From: Sporosarcina luteola
Lineage (GTDB): Bacteria; Bacillota; Bacilli; Bacillales_A; Planococcaceae
Reading direction: 5' to 3'
Length of the DNA stretch: 64,000 bases
Assembly: GCF_023715585.1 (NCBI RefSeq)
Contig: NZ_JAMBOK010000001.1
Coordinates: 1,798,001 to 1,862,000 of the forward strand
Every line of letters begins with the position of its first letter. The first letter of the stretch is position 1. Of this stretch, positions 7,642 to 16,671 are shown one piece after another. The translations under genes were made by a program, and so were the position numbers. The notes under the pieces are model-generated. The model saw only the letters and a list, made by a program, of their open reading frames with translations. It made no database searches and was not told where the DNA came from.

Positions 7642-9810
7642 TCATTTCTCGAACATCTTTTTCAAAGCATCCGCCAACGCCGTGTTGACAGGCTCTTCCT
7701 CCTGCTTTTTCATATACTTCTGGACGTCGCGCTTGTCCGCCTTCTTGCCGCCGGACTGCGCGCGGCGTTTTTCAAATGCGGAAAGTTTTTCCCGATGTCC
7801 GCATTTGCAGACGAAAATCCTTCCGTCCCCTTCTCCGCGAAGTTCAAGCTTCTTCTTACAGTTCGGGCATCGCGCATTCGTCAATTGAGAGACATTTCGG
7901 CGATGGCCGCATTCCCTATCTTGGCAGACGAGCATTTTGCCCCGTTTGCCATTCACTTCAAGCAACGGCTTTCCGCAATCAGGGCACATTTTCCCTGTCA
8001 CATTATCGTGTTTGAACTTTTTATCATCGGTTTTGATTTCTTTGACGGTCTTCTTCGAAAAGTCCACCATCTCTTTCATGAATGCTTCTTTCTTCAATTT
8101 TCCGTTGGCGATTTTCGTTAAGCTTTGCTCCCATTCAGCCGTCAAAGCAGGGGACTTCAAATCTTCCGGTACAAGTTCGAGCAGCTGCCGGCCTTTCGAC
8201 GTTGTGAAGATGTCATTCCCTTTTTTCTCGATCACGAATGAGCTGAAAAGCTTCTCGATAATGTCGGCTCTAGTCGCAACCGTTCCTAAGCCGCCTGTCT
8301 CGCCAAGCGTCTTGATGAGATCCTTTGATTCACCCGCCATGAACTGTGCAGGGTTTTCCATCGCCGCAAGCAATGTCCCCTCATTGAAACGTGCCGGCGG
8401 TTTCGTCTGTCCATCCGTCATGACGACAGCACGGATTTTCACTTCTTCCCCTTTCGAGAAAGCAGGCAGCCGGTCCGTATCTTCTTCCTCTTCATCCGTG
8501 GAATAAACCGCCTTCCACCCATCGTCCGTGACCGTTCTTCCTTTCGCCTTGAACATCTCTCCGCCCACATCGAGTTCCGCAGTCACTTGCTCATAACGGA
8601 ACGGGCCGAAGAACACAGCGAGGAACCGTTTGACGATCAGATCATACAGACGTTGTTCCTTATCGGAAAGGTTTTGATAGATCGGCGTCTCTTCCGTCGG
8701 GATGATTGCATGGTGATCGGATACGCGCTTGTCGTCAATGACGCCTTTTTGCGGTTTGATCGAACTCGAGCGCAGCAACACATTGACCGATTTCCGGTAC
8801 GGTCCGATGTCGACAGCCTTAATGCGTTCTTTGAGCGTCCCAGCCATATCAGACGTCAAATGCTTCGAGTCGGTCCTTGGATAGGTCACCGCCTTGTGCC
8901 GCTCGTATAGATTCTGCAGCGTGGACAGCGTCTCTTTCGCAGACCACGACCATCGTTTATGCGCTTCCTTCTGCAATTCCGTCAAATCGAATAAAGGAGG
9001 AGCCGGCTGCTGCTTCGGCGCCGTTTTCACGTCGATCACCTTACCGGAATGAACCCCGTCGAGCTTCTTCAATAGGTTTTCAACCGCTTCTTTATTGAAC
9101 GATTGCGTTTGACCCGCTTTATCGGACCAGGTGAATCTTGCCGTTTCGGTCAACGCCTGCAATCCGTAATATGATTTCGGCTTGAATTCGCGGATCTGCC
9201 TCTCCCGCTCGGCGATCATGGCCAGTGTCGGTGTCTGAACACGCCCCGTCGATAATTGAGCATTGTATTTCACCGTCAAGGCGCGTGTCGCGTTGATGCC
9301 GACGACCCAGTCCGCCTCTGCACGCGCAACCGCCGCTTCGAATAAGTTCTCGTACTGGCGGCCGTCCTTCAAGTTATTGAAGCCGTCTTTGATCGCTTTA
9401 TCAGTGACGGATGAAATCCATAGCCGCTTTACAGGCTTGCGGTTCTTCGCCATCTCCAAGGTCCAGCGGGCGACGAGCTCCCCTTCCCGCCCTGCATCTG
9501 TCGCGATGATGACTTCGTTCACATCACTGCGCCGAAGCTGCGCCTTGACTGCATTAAACTGTTTCGTCGTCTGGCGGATCGGCGTCAGCTTGAAGGGCTC
9601 CGGGATGATCGGCAAATGTTCAAGCTTCCATTCCTTAAATTCGTTCCCATACCCTTCCGGATCGGCGTGCGTCACAAGATGCCCGAGCGCCCAAGTGACG
9701 ATATATTTTTGGCCTTCTAAGAAGCCGTTTCCTTTTTTATTACAGCCGAGCACCCGCGCAATATCCCGCGCAACGGATGGCTTTTCGGCCAACACTACTG
9801 ATTTGGACAT
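7642..9810 (-). CDS. topB: DNA topoisomerase III
   Basis: A 722-residue type IA topoisomerase, the usual length for Bacillus TopB. The TOPRIM motifs begin with AEKPSVARDIA at residue 8 and include ATDAGREGE (about 103-111). The catalytic tyrosine is Tyr310 in TYPRTDSKHL. Two C-terminal zinc-ribbon-like cysteine clusters are present (CPDCGKPL ... CGHRR and CPNCKKKL ... CKCGHRE). The enzyme relaxes and decatenates DNA, acting in replication and recombination intermediates. The ATG at 9810 follows AAAGGGG. A -10-like TATAAT lies at 9838-9843. The 21-bp tandem array A lies directly upstream of this promoter region. Confidence 0.95.
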   Translation of the reverse strand: MSKSVVLAEKPSVARDIARVLGCNKKGNGFLEGQKYIVTWALGHLVTHADPEGYGNEFKEWKLEHLPIIPEPFKLTPIRQTTKQFNAVKAQLRRSDVNEVIIATDAGREGELVARWTLEMAKNRKPVKRLWISSVTDKAIKDGFNNLKDGRQYENLFEAAVARAEADWVVGINATRALTVKYNAQLSTGRVQTPTLAMIAERERQIREFKPKSYYGLQALTETARFTWSDKAGQTQSFNKEAVENLLKKLDGVHSGKVIDVKTAPKQQPAPPLFDLTELQKEAHKRWSWSAKETLSTLQNLYERHKAVTYPRTDSKHLTSDMAGTLKERIKAVDIGPYRKSVNVLLRSSSIKPQKGVIDDKRVSDHHAIIPTEETPIYQNLSDKEQRLYDLIVKRFLAVFFGPFRYEQVTAELDVGGEMFKAKGRTVTDDGWKAVYSTDEEEEDTDRLPAFSKGEEVKIRAVVMTDGQTKPPARFNEGTLLAAMENPAQFMAGESKDLIKTLGETGGLGTVATRADIIEKLFSSFVIEKKGNDIFTTSKGRQLLELVPEDLKSPALTAEWEQSLTKIANGKLKKEAFMKEMVDFSKKTVKEIKTDDKKFKHDNVTGKMCPDCGKPLLEVNGKRGKMLVCQDRECGHRRNVSQLTNARCPNCKKKLELRGEGDGRIFVCKCGHREKLSAFEKRRAQSGGKKADKRDVQKYMKKQEEEPVNTALADALKKMFEK

Positions 9811-9907
9811 AAAAAAATCCCCTTTCTACATACTTTTATTATAAAGGAGAATGCATTCCGTTGCATTCCCTGCAAATTCCGCGTGTATTGGACGAGGGAA
9901 GGGCGAC

Positions 9908-10200
9908 TTTGGACGCCAAATGGCTTACTTTGGGCGCGGAAGCAGCGACTTTGGGCGCGATACGCCTATCTTTGGGCGCGGAAGCAGCGACTTTGGGCGC
10001 GATACGCCTATCTTTGGGCGCGGAAGCAGCGACTTTGGGCGCGATACGCCTATCTTTGGGCGTGGAAGCAGCGACTTTGGGCGCGGTACGCCTATCTTTG
10101 GGCGTGGAAGCAGCTACTTTGGGCGTGATATGCCTATCTTTGGGCGCGGAAGCAGCTACTTTGAGCGCGGAACACCTCTCTATGAGCGCCGATCGCTTTC
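9908..10200. repeat. Tandem array A: 14 units of exactly 21 bp
   Basis: Fourteen head-to-tail units start every 21 bp from 9908 to 10181. Each begins TTTGGGCGCG (or a close variant) and continues with an 11-bp tail. Two tail types alternate, GAAGCAGCGAC and ATACGCCTATC, so the true period in the middle is a 42-bp dimer. Divergence rises at both ends (TTTGGACGCC first, TATGAGCGCC last). The array starts 5 bp beyond the terminator of the flavin reductase gene, on its exit side, and ends about 65 bp upstream of the topB -10 box. Confidence 0.9.
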
Positions 10201-10204
10201 CCAC

Positions 10205-10249
10205 TAAAAAAGCTGCCACAGATAGTCGATTTCCGACCTTCGGTGACAG
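10205..10249 (-). terminator. Intrinsic terminator of the flavin reductase gene
   Basis: On the minus strand GCTGTCAC and GTGGCAGC form a stem with a long loop, followed by TTTTTT. It lies 13 bp after the stop at 10263. Confidence 0.6.
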
Positions 10250-10262
10250 CCACTACTGAAAT

Positions 10263-10826
10263 TCAATTCGTGTCCAATACATCTTTCGATAGATCTTGGC
10301 TCATCTCTGTATACTTTGCAAACACCCTTGCCAACTCGCGCAGGCGGTTATGCACATCTTCATCAATGATGCGGTTATCCTGGTCGAAATGGCCTGAATG
10401 GGTGTAGACGAAATTCGGTGTTACGAGACAGCGGAAGTAATCTAGAATTGGCTTCAGCTGAAATTCAGGAACGAGATGATGCTGGTGCGTGCCGCCATTC
10501 GCGACGATTGAAACCGGCTTGTATCGCATTGCATGCGGATGCAGCATGTCGAATGCATTTTTCAACACCCCCGGAATGGAGCCTTGGAAGATCGGCGTTG
10601 CAATGATGTATGCATCCGCCTCTTCGAACTTCCGAACCATTTCCTGCATGTCTTCGTTATATTGTGCCGACGGACGTCCATCGACGAATTGATGATCGTA
10701 ATCCGCCATATTCATCCGTTCAATTTGGAAATCGCCACTTGCTTCCTTCACATATTCCGCGACCGCGTCAAGCACCGCGCCCGTTTTTCTGCCGATAATG
10801 GTCCCGTCCACAAACAAAACTTTCAC
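10263..10826 (-). CDS. NADPH-dependent FMN reductase family protein
   Basis: A 187-residue flavodoxin-fold protein. It has the N-terminal flavin-phosphate region VDGTIIGRKTGAVLDAV, the central ATPIFQGSIPGVLKNAFD motif typical of the NADPH-dependent FMN reductase/azoreductase family, and a HPHAMRYKPVSIVANGG strand. It probably reduces free flavin or quinone-like substrates in the cytoplasm. I chose GTG 10826 because AAGGAGG lies eight bases upstream and homologues begin with this strand; a longer frame to 10877 has no ribosome site. It appears monocistronic, with a terminator just downstream. Confidence 0.85.
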   Translation of the reverse strand: MKVLFVDGTIIGRKTGAVLDAVAEYVKEASGDFQIERMNMADYDHQFVDGRPSAQYNEDMQEMVRKFEEADAYIIATPIFQGSIPGVLKNAFDMLHPHAMRYKPVSIVANGGTHQHHLVPEFQLKPILDYFRCLVTPNFVYTHSGHFDQDNRIIDEDVHNRLRELARVFAKYTEMSQDLSKDVLDTN

Positions 10827-10902
10827 TGGTCCATCCTCCTTAAAGCTGTGTTCACAATGACAATCGTACCATAACATTTAGTGCAATTGCCTGAAAATGA
10901 GC

Positions 10903-12837
10903 TTACTTTAAGTTCCCATTCGACTTCGGTGCCTCTCCCGGGATGTCCCGCTTGCCTGTAGCGGGGTCTTCGGCGAACATCTCTTCCAATTTTTCATATG
11001 GTATTTCCGTTTCACCATTTACCTCTTCTAGCCGCTCCTTCACCCGCTCGATCGTTTTCGCCGGAGAAGACAGGGCGATCACCGCATCTCCTGCATTCGC
11101 CTGCAATTCAACATTCGGCGTGAAAAATTCAATGGAGCCGTCAGCCCGGAGAATATATAGCAGAATCGACTTATCATCCCGTTCGCGCAAATATTGCGTG
11201 TAGCTGTATTGCTTCGTGATGGGCGTCTTCCGGATGACGTGCCTAGCATGCATCCGCTCCTCCAGACTGTAAATCGAGATGGATGGTGAAAATAACGTCT
11301 GCCCGCCGATAACCGTGAATGCTTCGACGTCTTTTCCGACGTGGAAAGCCGTTTGGAATAAATGATCCCGTCCGAAATCCGGCTCAAAGTCCGCACAAAC
11401 ATGTGCGTTGTATAAATCAGCCTTTGTCATCGCCAGCATGTACCGGTAGGGCGTCAAGTCGATATGATATTCAACCTGCTCTGACAGGATATCCCCTATA
11501 TAGCTCTCAAGCCCGCGCTTTCTAGCATCTGCAAGCGCTGCCCATGACTGATCGATGAGCAGGACCTCATTCCCTGTATCTTTGATTGATTGTGCCAGTT
11601 CAGCTGCGAACCGCGTTCCGCCTATGATGGCGACACCTGATTCGTCCGTCGTCGTCAAATTCAGCTTTTTAGCGATGAAACCGATTGAAAATCCGTGCAG
11701 CACGACCGTCGAAAGGACGAGCGCGAACGTCAGCGCGGTGAGCAGCTCCGCATCTTCATAGCCGTTCTCGAGCAAGATGCCGGCAAAATATCCCGATACG
11801 GTCAGCGCGACAATACCCCTTGGCGCAATCCAGCCGATCAGCAGTTTTTCCCGGACATTCAAATCCGTTCCGATTGTGGAGATCCAGATCGACAATGGCC
11901 GGACGACAAATAGCATCGCCGCCACATACAACATGATGGCCGGATTAAAAATTTCAATTAATATTTTCGGATCAAGTGACGCGGTCAGCATAACGAATAT
12001 TCCTGAGATAAGCAGTACAGAGATATTCTCTTTAAAGTGGCGCACATCATTCAATGTCGTCAGGCGCATATTCGCCATCTTCATCCCCATTGCCGTAACG
12101 GCAAGCAAACCTGTTTCATGCATGATTTCATCCGCAAAGACAAAGGTGAACAGCACAATGACGAAAAGGATCGGCGCCTTCAGAAACTCCGGGATGCTTC
12201 CCCGCTCGAAAGCGTTCCCGATAAACAATGCGGCGAACCATCCGAGCAAGACAGCAAACGCGGAAGCCGCGAAGAACAGCAGCAGCGCCTTCAACGTCAC
12301 TTCAGCATTGATGAATCTAATGAATTCAAACGCAAATACGGCGAGCAATGCACCGAACGGGTCGACAACAATCCCTTCCCATTTCAGGATTGCAGCGGGC
12401 CGCGGTTTCAACTTCGCCTGTCGCAATAAAGGCAAAATCACTGTTGGGCCGGTCACGATGAACAGTCCTCCGATGATGAAAGCGACTTCCCATGAGAGAC
12501 CCGCCAAATAATGCGCCGCCAACGAGCCGGCGATCCATGCGATGAATGCCCCGATTGTGACAATCCTCCCGACCGGCTTGCTGAAGCTTCTAATTTCCCT
12601 GACATCCAGATTCAAGCTTCCTTCAAAAAGGATGATAGCGACTGCAAACGTGATGATCGGGCCAAATAGATCCCCCATGCTTTCTTGTGGATTGATCAAT
12701 CCGAATACCGGACCGACGAGCAATCCCGCGAGCGCCATTACGACGATTGCAGGCATGCGGTATTTCCATGCGATCCATTGGGAAAGCATGCCGATCAAGA
12801 TGACGAGCATCAAGTCGAACAATAAAGAATCGAACAA
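10903..12837 (-). CDS. Cation:proton antiporter (CPA1) with C-terminal nucleotide-binding-like domain
   Basis: A 644-residue protein. Residues 1-395 form about 12 membrane helices of the NhaP/CPA1 type, including GGLFIVTGPTVILPLLR and the conserved acidic site EGIVVDPFGALLAV. Residues about 400-500 resemble a TrkA-N (KTN) Rossmann domain (GVAIIGGTRFAAELAQ), followed by a TrkA-C-like region (about 530-610). It probably exchanges Na+ or K+ for H+ across the cytoplasmic membrane, with the soluble part acting as regulator. The GxGxxG motif is imperfect (GGTRFA), so nucleotide binding is uncertain. The start ATG 12837 is taken from homology of the first helix. Confidence 0.85.
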   Translation of the reverse strand: MFDSLLFDLMLVILIGMLSQWIAWKYRMPAIVVMALAGLLVGPVFGLINPQESMGDLFGPIITFAVAIILFEGSLNLDVREIRSFSKPVGRIVTIGAFIAWIAGSLAAHYLAGLSWEVAFIIGGLFIVTGPTVILPLLRQAKLKPRPAAILKWEGIVVDPFGALLAVFAFEFIRFINAEVTLKALLLFFAASAFAVLLGWFAALFIGNAFERGSIPEFLKAPILFVIVLFTFVFADEIMHETGLLAVTAMGMKMANMRLTTLNDVRHFKENISVLLISGIFVMLTASLDPKILIEIFNPAIMLYVAAMLFVVRPLSIWISTIGTDLNVREKLLIGWIAPRGIVALTVSGYFAGILLENGYEDAELLTALTFALVLSTVVLHGFSIGFIAKKLNLTTTDESGVAIIGGTRFAAELAQSIKDTGNEVLLIDQSWAALADARKRGLESYIGDILSEQVEYHIDLTPYRYMLAMTKADLYNAHVCADFEPDFGRDHLFQTAFHVGKDVEAFTVIGGQTLFSPSISIYSLEERMHARHVIRKTPITKQYSYTQYLRERDDKSILLYILRADGSIEFFTPNVELQANAGDAVIALSSPAKTIERVKERLEEVNGETEIPYEKLEEMFAEDPATGKRDIPGEAPKSNGNLK

Positions 12838-12978
12838 CGGAAAAACCCCGTTTCATTTAAGAATAAGTGATAGTTTATCACAATTCCTTTTTCATTCAAC
12901 GTATTTGTACATAACTCGTTTTTTCCAAACATAGGGTGAAAAGGAGAGTAGTTTAGTTTACACACAGGAATAGAAAGG

Positions 12979-14034
12979 GTGATTCCAATCGAAAACACAA
13001 AAAAGAAAACTGTAGCATTTTACATTGCAAGGACGGACGGCAAAGGTTCGTATCCTGCAAAACGGGCGTCCGTTCTCGCCAAGGACATTGCGAAAGAAGT
13101 GAACGTCCTATTCATCGTCGGTGAAAACTCCCCTTCACCTCCAGATGGCTTCAAATCGATTACGATCGGTAGGAAGGCCAATCTCATACAGACATTGACG
13201 CTTATCCGTCCGGACCTACTCATCCGTGATACAGGCCCTACAGTTTCCGAAGAAGTGGAGAAAATCCGCAATATCGTCCCTTCCCTTTTGCATTTCGATG
13301 ATTTCGGGGACGGAAAGAATCAAGCGGATTTCGTATTTCAGACACTCTTAGAAGAGACGATCGAAGAGCATGCGGAACATATCATTATAGATCGCCAGCT
13401 TTTCATTGCCGATCCAATATTGAGATCTGTTGAAAAATCCGGTCTGCGGAAAACCGCCCCTGGCCCCCTCCCGCATCTCGTCATCTCGTTCGGCGAGGAA
13501 GATGAAGGGAATTTGACTTACCGCGCACTCCGGCATGTGTCCCAGCTGCAGATTCCGCTGAAGGTGACGGTCCTCGTCGGGGAGTGCTACCCTCATGACG
13601 TCAGCACGCTTCGGATGATGGCGCTCGGAAGACGCAATACGGTTGTCCAGCAGCCGCCGTATAATATGGCCGAAGTCTACGCGACAGCGGATGTGGTTTT
13701 ATGCGCATCGGGCTATATGCCTTATGAAGTCGCAGTCATGGGCATTCCGTGCGTCGTACTCTCCCAGAACGATTTCGAGCTTGGACTTGCATTTCCGAAA
13801 GAACAGCACGGCTTCGTCCATCTTGGTCTCGGCAGGAAGGTGAAGCAGTCGAATCTTCTGAACGCAATCATGGAGCCGCTGCTGCATGAACCTTTGCGAA
13901 AACGTTCAATTGAACGCCAACTATCGCTTGGGCTTGGCAACGGGAAAGATAAAATTGTCGAGACGATCCATTATTTATTGGAACACCCGAAACGCGGAGC
14001 GGGCGGAAAAGCGCTGTCGGATATGCTACACTAA
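12979..14034 (+). CDS. SpsG/PseG-like GT-B fold protein
   Basis: About 351 residues. The sequence resembles the glycosyltransferase/hydrolase family that includes spore coat polysaccharide protein SpsG and PseG: an N-terminal YIARTDGKGSYPAKRASVLAKDIA segment and a C-terminal sugar-nucleotide-like site with ATADVVLCASGYMPYEVAVMGIP. The region resembles the UDP-sugar binding part of MurG-type enzymes. The likely role is processing of a nucleotide sugar for a surface or spore polysaccharide; the substrate is unknown. The start is a GTG at 12979. Its Shine-Dalgarno is ambiguous (AGGAA at good spacing, or GAAAGG directly adjacent). It is followed 24 bp later by the SE1832-type gene. Confidence 0.65.
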   Translation: MIPIENTKKKTVAFYIARTDGKGSYPAKRASVLAKDIAKEVNVLFIVGENSPSPPDGFKSITIGRKANLIQTLTLIRPDLLIRDTGPTVSEEVEKIRNIVPSLLHFDDFGDGKNQADFVFQTLLEETIEEHAEHIIIDRQLFIADPILRSVEKSGLRKTAPGPLPHLVISFGEEDEGNLTYRALRHVSQLQIPLKVTVLVGECYPHDVSTLRMMALGRRNTVVQQPPYNMAEVYATADVVLCASGYMPYEVAVMGIPCVVLSQNDFELGLAFPKEQHGFVHLGLGRKVKQSNLLNAIMEPLLHEPLRKRSIERQLSLGLGNGKDKIVETIHYLLEHPKRGAGGKALSDMLH

Positions 14035-14058
14035 GGAAAAAAGATAGGGGTTTTCCTT

Positions 14059-14247
14059 ATGAATAAACGACAGATCGAATCAGCCATCGCTGAATTGAAG
14101 ATGGATTATATCAGCTTACAAGGCGACGTGGAGAAACTGGAGTCGACGGGACACGCGGATTCCGTGCACAAAGCGGAGCAGCGTCTGGCCGTGATGGAAG
14201 AAAAATTGGCTGAACTGAACAAACAGCTTGCTGAGCTTTCCGAATAA
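14059..14247 (+). CDS. SE1832 family small coiled-coil protein
   Basis: A 62-residue protein with near-continuous heptads (IESAIAELKMDYISLQGDV and LAVMEEKLAELNKQLAELSE), matching the small uncharacterised SE1832 family of Bacillales. It has no membrane segment. GATAGGGG precedes the ATG. It is probably cotranscribed with the SpsG-like gene, given the 24-bp gap, and ends at a terminator eight bases after the stop. The function is unknown. Confidence 0.8.
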   Translation: MNKRQIESAIAELKMDYISLQGDVEKLESTGHADSVHKAEQRLAVMEEKLAELNKQLAELSE

Positions 14248-14256
14248 ACAAAAGCG

Positions 14257-14283
14257 AAAGCCGTTACGAAGAACGGCTTTTGC
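14257..14283 (+). terminator. Intrinsic terminator
   Basis: AAAGCCGTT and AACGGCTTT enclose a six-base loop, followed by a short T tract, just after the SE1832-type gene. Confidence 0.65.
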
Positions 14284-14319
14284 GAGCACAAGCGTAGCGT
14301 TGCGAGCACAATTACGCAG
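14280..14319. repeat. Two-unit miniature of a 20-bp tandem repeat (array G)
   Basis: TTGCGAGCACAA is repeated at 14280 and 14300 with tails GCGTAGCG and TTACGCAG, a 20-bp period. It begins at the end of the preceding terminator, the same placement as the larger arrays. A weaker third copy (TGCGAGCGCC) follows after a gap. Confidence 0.5.
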
Positions 14320-14372
14320 TAGCTTTGTTTCATAATCCCGAGCTGCGAGCGCCCGGAGCCTAGCCGAATAAG

Positions 14373-14418
14373 AAAAAGGCTGTCGACGAACGGGATCCCT
14401 GTTCGTGGACAGCCTTTT
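14373..14418 (-). terminator. Intrinsic terminator of the phospholipase D-like gene
   Basis: AAAAAGGCTGTC and GACAGCCTTTT form a long stem extended by internal CGAACGGG/CCTGTTCG pairing. It lies eight bases beyond the stop at 14426. Confidence 0.8.
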
Positions 14419-14425
14419 CGGGCGT

Positions 14426-15880
14426 TTAGTAGGTTGTCAGTTTCAATAGTTCCTGAAGGCGGTAGATGCCCCGCTGGAAGAATGTAAAATCATCTTGGTA
14501 TTCCTCGAAATCGAGTGTGTAGAGGGCGTCTTCATTGTTCCAGAGGCGGTCGAAATAATCATCGATATCTTTGGACAGCTCGCTGTCATTCAGCGCGATG
14601 ACCCTCAGATTCGCCTCTAAGTTATAATTGTCCAGCGTCCGATCCGTCAAATTCGCAGAGCCGTTCGTAATATACGTTTCCTCCTTCGTCTGAACGACGA
14701 CGAGTTTCGTATGGTATTGTCCGACGACCGTATTGTACCACCGTACATCGAGCTTCCCATCCGTCTCGTCCATCATCTTTTGGACAACCGGTCGATTCGG
14801 GAGACCCGACTTCTCATTGCCGAACGAGTTCTCATTCGGATCCAAAATCATCTGGACATGGACGCCGCGATTCGACGCATCGACAATCGCTTGCACGATA
14901 TCGGGCATTGCAATGAAAAACATGCCCATCCTGATCGTATCCCCTTCTCTGGTTGCGGCAATATCGCCGAGAAGCGCATCGTGGATCCTCTTTTCCGTCA
15001 AATATTGGACTGCATAATCGCCGCCAGGCTCCTCCCTAGCCTCCACACGCGGCAAGGAACCGCCATTTGTATAGCGGACGACCGCTTCTTCCGCTTCTAA
15101 AATATCGTTCAAAATGCCGGCGCCTTTCACTTTCAAGGCGACATTGCCATGAAAGCCGCTCGCGTCATGCGGATTGCCCGACGTTACGATCGCCGACTTG
15201 TCCGTCACGACCGTCTTCCGATGGTTCGCTTTCACATTCAAGAGGATCAAATACGACCGCAGCGTCATTTTCGGCGCATTGCTCGCCATCGCATTGGCGA
15301 TCCAACCTTCCTTCTCGAAATTCACAAAGCGGAAAATGGTCCGGTAGAGACCCGAATAGATAGGCGTCGAGTCCCGCAGTTCATCGAGATCGGTGTAGAC
15401 GACTTCAATGCCGGCGTCCTCCATTTGGCTGAACCATTTCGATTCATAAGAGCCATAACCCGTGTTAAGGGGGTCGGTAATAAAGATGATCGGCATTTGC
15501 GGATTCTCTTTTTTCTTTTGAATCAATTTCCCCGTCAGCGTTTCTGCGATTTTTGGGAAGTCGATCTTTTCATCCGTGTAATGGTCCATGAGGAAGAAAT
15601 CAAGGACGATGAACTCCTCTGCCTCGTCAATCATTTTGTAGACTTCATCAAAGATGGAGAGCTCATGCACCATCCCATCGCCTTTTTTGTTTTGGGCATA
15701 CGTCAGATCGGTAAACATCTCGACATCGTCTGTCCAATGGATGTCGCCCTTGTAGTTCAGATTGTCCGGAAGCGGTTTATATGTATGCCAAACAATCACA
15801 CCTACATATAGGAATGTGAATAATAGGATGGCCATAAGGATGATCCATTTCGGACTCACCCATTTTTTTATTTTTTCCAT
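14426..15880 (-). CDS. Phospholipase D family protein (cardiolipin synthase-like)
   Basis: A 484-residue protein with one N-terminal membrane helix (residues 12-32, WIILMAILLFTFLYVGVIVW) and two PLD domains. The first HKD-type motif is NHRKTVVTDKSAIVTSGNP; the second is QYHTKLVVVQTKEETYITNG, followed by SANLT. Two such motifs form one active site in phosphatidyltransferases and phospholipases. It differs from standard Cls in having a single helix and a long linker, so cardiolipin synthesis is possible but not certain. It lies downstream of an ECF sigma factor gene on the same strand, but a terminator separates them. Confidence 0.8.
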   Translation of the reverse strand: MEKIKKWVSPKWIILMAILLFTFLYVGVIVWHTYKPLPDNLNYKGDIHWTDDVEMFTDLTYAQNKKGDGMVHELSIFDEVYKMIDEAEEFIVLDFFLMDHYTDEKIDFPKIAETLTGKLIQKKKENPQMPIIFITDPLNTGYGSYESKWFSQMEDAGIEVVYTDLDELRDSTPIYSGLYRTIFRFVNFEKEGWIANAMASNAPKMTLRSYLILLNVKANHRKTVVTDKSAIVTSGNPHDASGFHGNVALKVKGAGILNDILEAEEAVVRYTNGGSLPRVEAREEPGGDYAVQYLTEKRIHDALLGDIAATREGDTIRMGMFFIAMPDIVQAIVDASNRGVHVQMILDPNENSFGNEKSGLPNRPVVQKMMDETDGKLDVRWYNTVVGQYHTKLVVVQTKEETYITNGSANLTDRTLDNYNLEANLRVIALNDSELSKDIDDYFDRLWNNEDALYTLDFEEYQDDFTFFQRGIYRLQELLKLTTY

Positions 15881-15940
15881 TCAATCAACCCCGTATTCTA
15901 GTTGCCGTTACAAGTTCCCCTAACTTGCTGGATGCAAACA

Positions 15941-15969
15941 AAAAAATGCCCCTATCGAGAGAGGCATTT
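15941..15969 (-). terminator. Intrinsic terminator of the sigma factor gene
   Basis: On the minus strand AAATGCC and GGCATTT pair around a short GC extension, followed by TTTTTTTG. It lies 14 bp after the sigma stop. Confidence 0.75.
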
Positions 15970-15982
15970 CATTCTGATCCGA

Positions 15983-16528
15983 TCAGGCAGTGACGTATTC
16001 CCTCACTGTTGTGTCGTCCATCATTAATTCCTTCAAGTATTTCTTCGCGCGGAACAAGCGGGATTTCACTGTGCCGATCGATACTTTCATCAACTCCGCG
16101 ATTTCAATCAACGAATATTGGTAGACGTAGAAGTATTCGATCGTTGTCCGGTAAATGCCGTCCAATTCGCCAATTTTCTGCTGCACCATGAGCTGGATGT
16201 CGTTCTGCTCAATCAATTCGCTAGGCGTTGGATTGTCACTGGGAACCAAATCGAGTATCGGAACGTCCAATGTTTCAGGTTGGTTCATAACGTGTTTGCT
16301 TCTTCTGACATCCTTGCGATAACGATCGCGGAATGTATTCATGCAGATTGTCGTCAGCCAAGCTTTCATGCGGTCTACACTGTCCATCTTCCCGCTGTAG
16401 CGGACAACTTTGACCCAAACGTCCTGCATGAGGTCTTCAGCTTCCTCTTTATTGCGGGTCAATTTCAAACATAAATGATATATGTATCGGCCATATTCAT
16501 CGTATAGCTCTGTCAAGTCGATTTTCAT
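15983..16528 (-). CDS. ECF-type RNA polymerase sigma factor
   Basis: A 181-residue protein with region 2 (LTRNKEEAEDLMQDVWVKVV, near residues 20-40) and region 4 (EIAELMKVSIGTVKSRLFRA, near 140-160), typical of sigma-70 family ECF factors. I chose ATG 16528 because GGAGGAG lies seven bases upstream; the open frame extends further without a site. No anti-sigma gene is adjacent. A terminator isolates the gene downstream, and a 20-bp perfect palindrome lies about 80 bp upstream of the start. The target genes are unknown; most group-ECF factors respond to envelope stress. Confidence 0.9.
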   Translation of the reverse strand: MKIDLTELYDEYGRYIYHLCLKLTRNKEEAEDLMQDVWVKVVRYSGKMDSVDRMKAWLTTICMNTFRDRYRKDVRRSKHVMNQPETLDVPILDLVPSDNPTPSELIEQNDIQLMVQQKIGELDGIYRTTIEYFYVYQYSLIEIAELMKVSIGTVKSRLFRAKKYLKELMMDDTTVREYVTA

Positions 16529-16609
16529 GCAATAACTCCTCCGTTTTGTACCTGTTGTCCTCATTATCAATCAATCTTCCATTACAAACTATCGACTTGT
16601 CTTTCACTA

Positions 16610-16629
16610 AACTTACAAATTTGTAAGTT
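16610..16629. promoter_or_regulatory. Perfect 20-bp palindrome upstream of the sigma factor gene
   Basis: AACTTACAAATTTGTAAGTT reads identically on both strands. It lies between the terminator of the CBS-domain gene and the sigma factor start, 81 bp upstream of that start. It has no T tract, so it is not a terminator. The symmetry suits a homodimeric repressor site. The binding protein is unknown. Confidence 0.45.
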
Positions 16630-16639
16630 CCACTCATAA

Positions 16640-16667
16640 AAGAACACCCCGCAATTTTCTGCGGGGC
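16640..16667 (-). terminator. Intrinsic terminator of the CNNM/CBS gene
   Basis: CCCCGCA and TGCGGGG form a stem with a six-base AT loop. On the minus strand it is followed by TGTTCTTTT. It lies just past the stop at 16672. Confidence 0.75.
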
Positions 16668-16671
16668 GTTG

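Noticed and set aside
9851..10259. Several long open frames across array A that would encode glycine/alanine-rich repeat proteins
   Set aside because: They arise because 21 bp is a multiple of three. They lack ribosome sites, overlap each other on both strands and have repeat-only composition; 20-bp arrays elsewhere have no such frames.
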